Positions 6,564-6,645 of a stretch of DNA of 6,645 nt are shown here, piece after piece. The position numbers and the translations under genes were made by a program. Position 1 is the stretch's first letter; every line of letters begins with the position of its first letter. The stretch comes from Betaproteobacteria bacterium (GTDB taxonomy: Bacteria; Pseudomonadota; Gammaproteobacteria; Burkholderiales; Burkholderiaceae_C): assembly GCA_009927195.1 (NCBI GenBank), contig RFNL01000304.1, forward strand, positions 1-6,645, in the 5' to 3' direction. The notes beneath the pieces are model-generated. The model had not been told where the DNA came from, made no database searches, and saw nothing but the letters and a program-made list of their open reading frames with translations.

Positions 6564-6645
6564 ATGAACCCACGCAAAGGCCTATTGCTCGCTGGGGGCT
6601 CCGGCACCCGCTTATACCCGGCCACCACCGTGGTCTCTAAGCAGC
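6564..6645 (+). CDS. rfbA: Glucose-1-phosphate thymidylyltransferase (RmlA), N-terminal fragment cut by window edge
   Basis: Only the first 27 codons are visible. They encode the diagnostic nucleotidyltransferase start, LLLAGGSGTRLYP (7-19), and VVSKQ (23-27), the beginning of the SKQLLPVYDKP region typical of RmlA. RmlA joins glucose-1-phosphate and dTTP to give dTDP-glucose, the first and feedback-regulated step of dTDP-rhamnose synthesis. The 3' truncation is due to the window, not a mutation. The position right after rmlB and rmlD matches the common rmlBDA(C) order, so rmlC is expected downstream. A UTP- or CTP-dependent homologue cannot be excluded from 27 residues alone, but context makes RmlA by far the best reading. 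Confidence 0.92.
   Translation, partial: MNPRKGLLLAGGSGTRLYPATTVVSKQ

Overview
The window looks like a chromosomal exopolysaccharide or surface-glycan locus from a Gram-negative bacterium, most likely a betaproteobacterium of the order Burkholderiales (Comamonadaceae-like). That placement is an inference from moderately high GC, codon choice and protein style. The presence of outer-membrane export proteins (YjbF/GfcB, GfcC and YjbH/GfcD families) fixes the Gram-negative character. All recognisable genes lie on the + strand.

Layout. (1) Positions 1-557 hold the 3' part of a yjbF/gfcB-type lipoprotein gene; its start and lipobox lie outside the window. (2) Positions 554-3577 hold a very large yjbH/gfcD-type outer-membrane protein. 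Its N-terminal third reads like a GfcC/YjbG protein, so the two genes that are separate in Escherichia coli (yjbG and yjbH, or gfcC and gfcD) appear fused here. (3) A short intergenic gap (3578-3653) precedes a 283-residue NYN (PIN-like) putative ribonuclease of unknown role, 3654-4505. (4) From 4531 to the right edge runs a dTDP-L-rhamnose operon in the order rmlB (rfbB), rmlD (rfbD), rmlA (rfbA, only 27 codons visible). rmlB and rmlD overlap by 8 bases and rmlD and rmlA are 16 bases apart.

How the parts fit. RmlA, RmlB and RmlD (with an RmlC expected just downstream) make dTDP-L-rhamnose, a precursor for O-antigen, capsule or exopolysaccharide. YjbF and the GfcC-YjbH fusion would act in the outer-membrane stage of exopolysaccharide or group-4-capsule-like secretion. 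The NYN protein sits between the two modules. The sequence gives no direct functional link for it, but the spacing allows it to be transcribed with the rml genes.

Base composition is uneven. The start of the yjbH gene is AT-rich (32% GC in 661-720) while the rml part is GC-rich (67% in 6361-6420). No RNA genes, insertion sequences, CRISPR arrays or attachment sites were seen. The two main points of interest are the GfcC-YjbH fusion and the orphan NYN protein beside a rhamnose operon.
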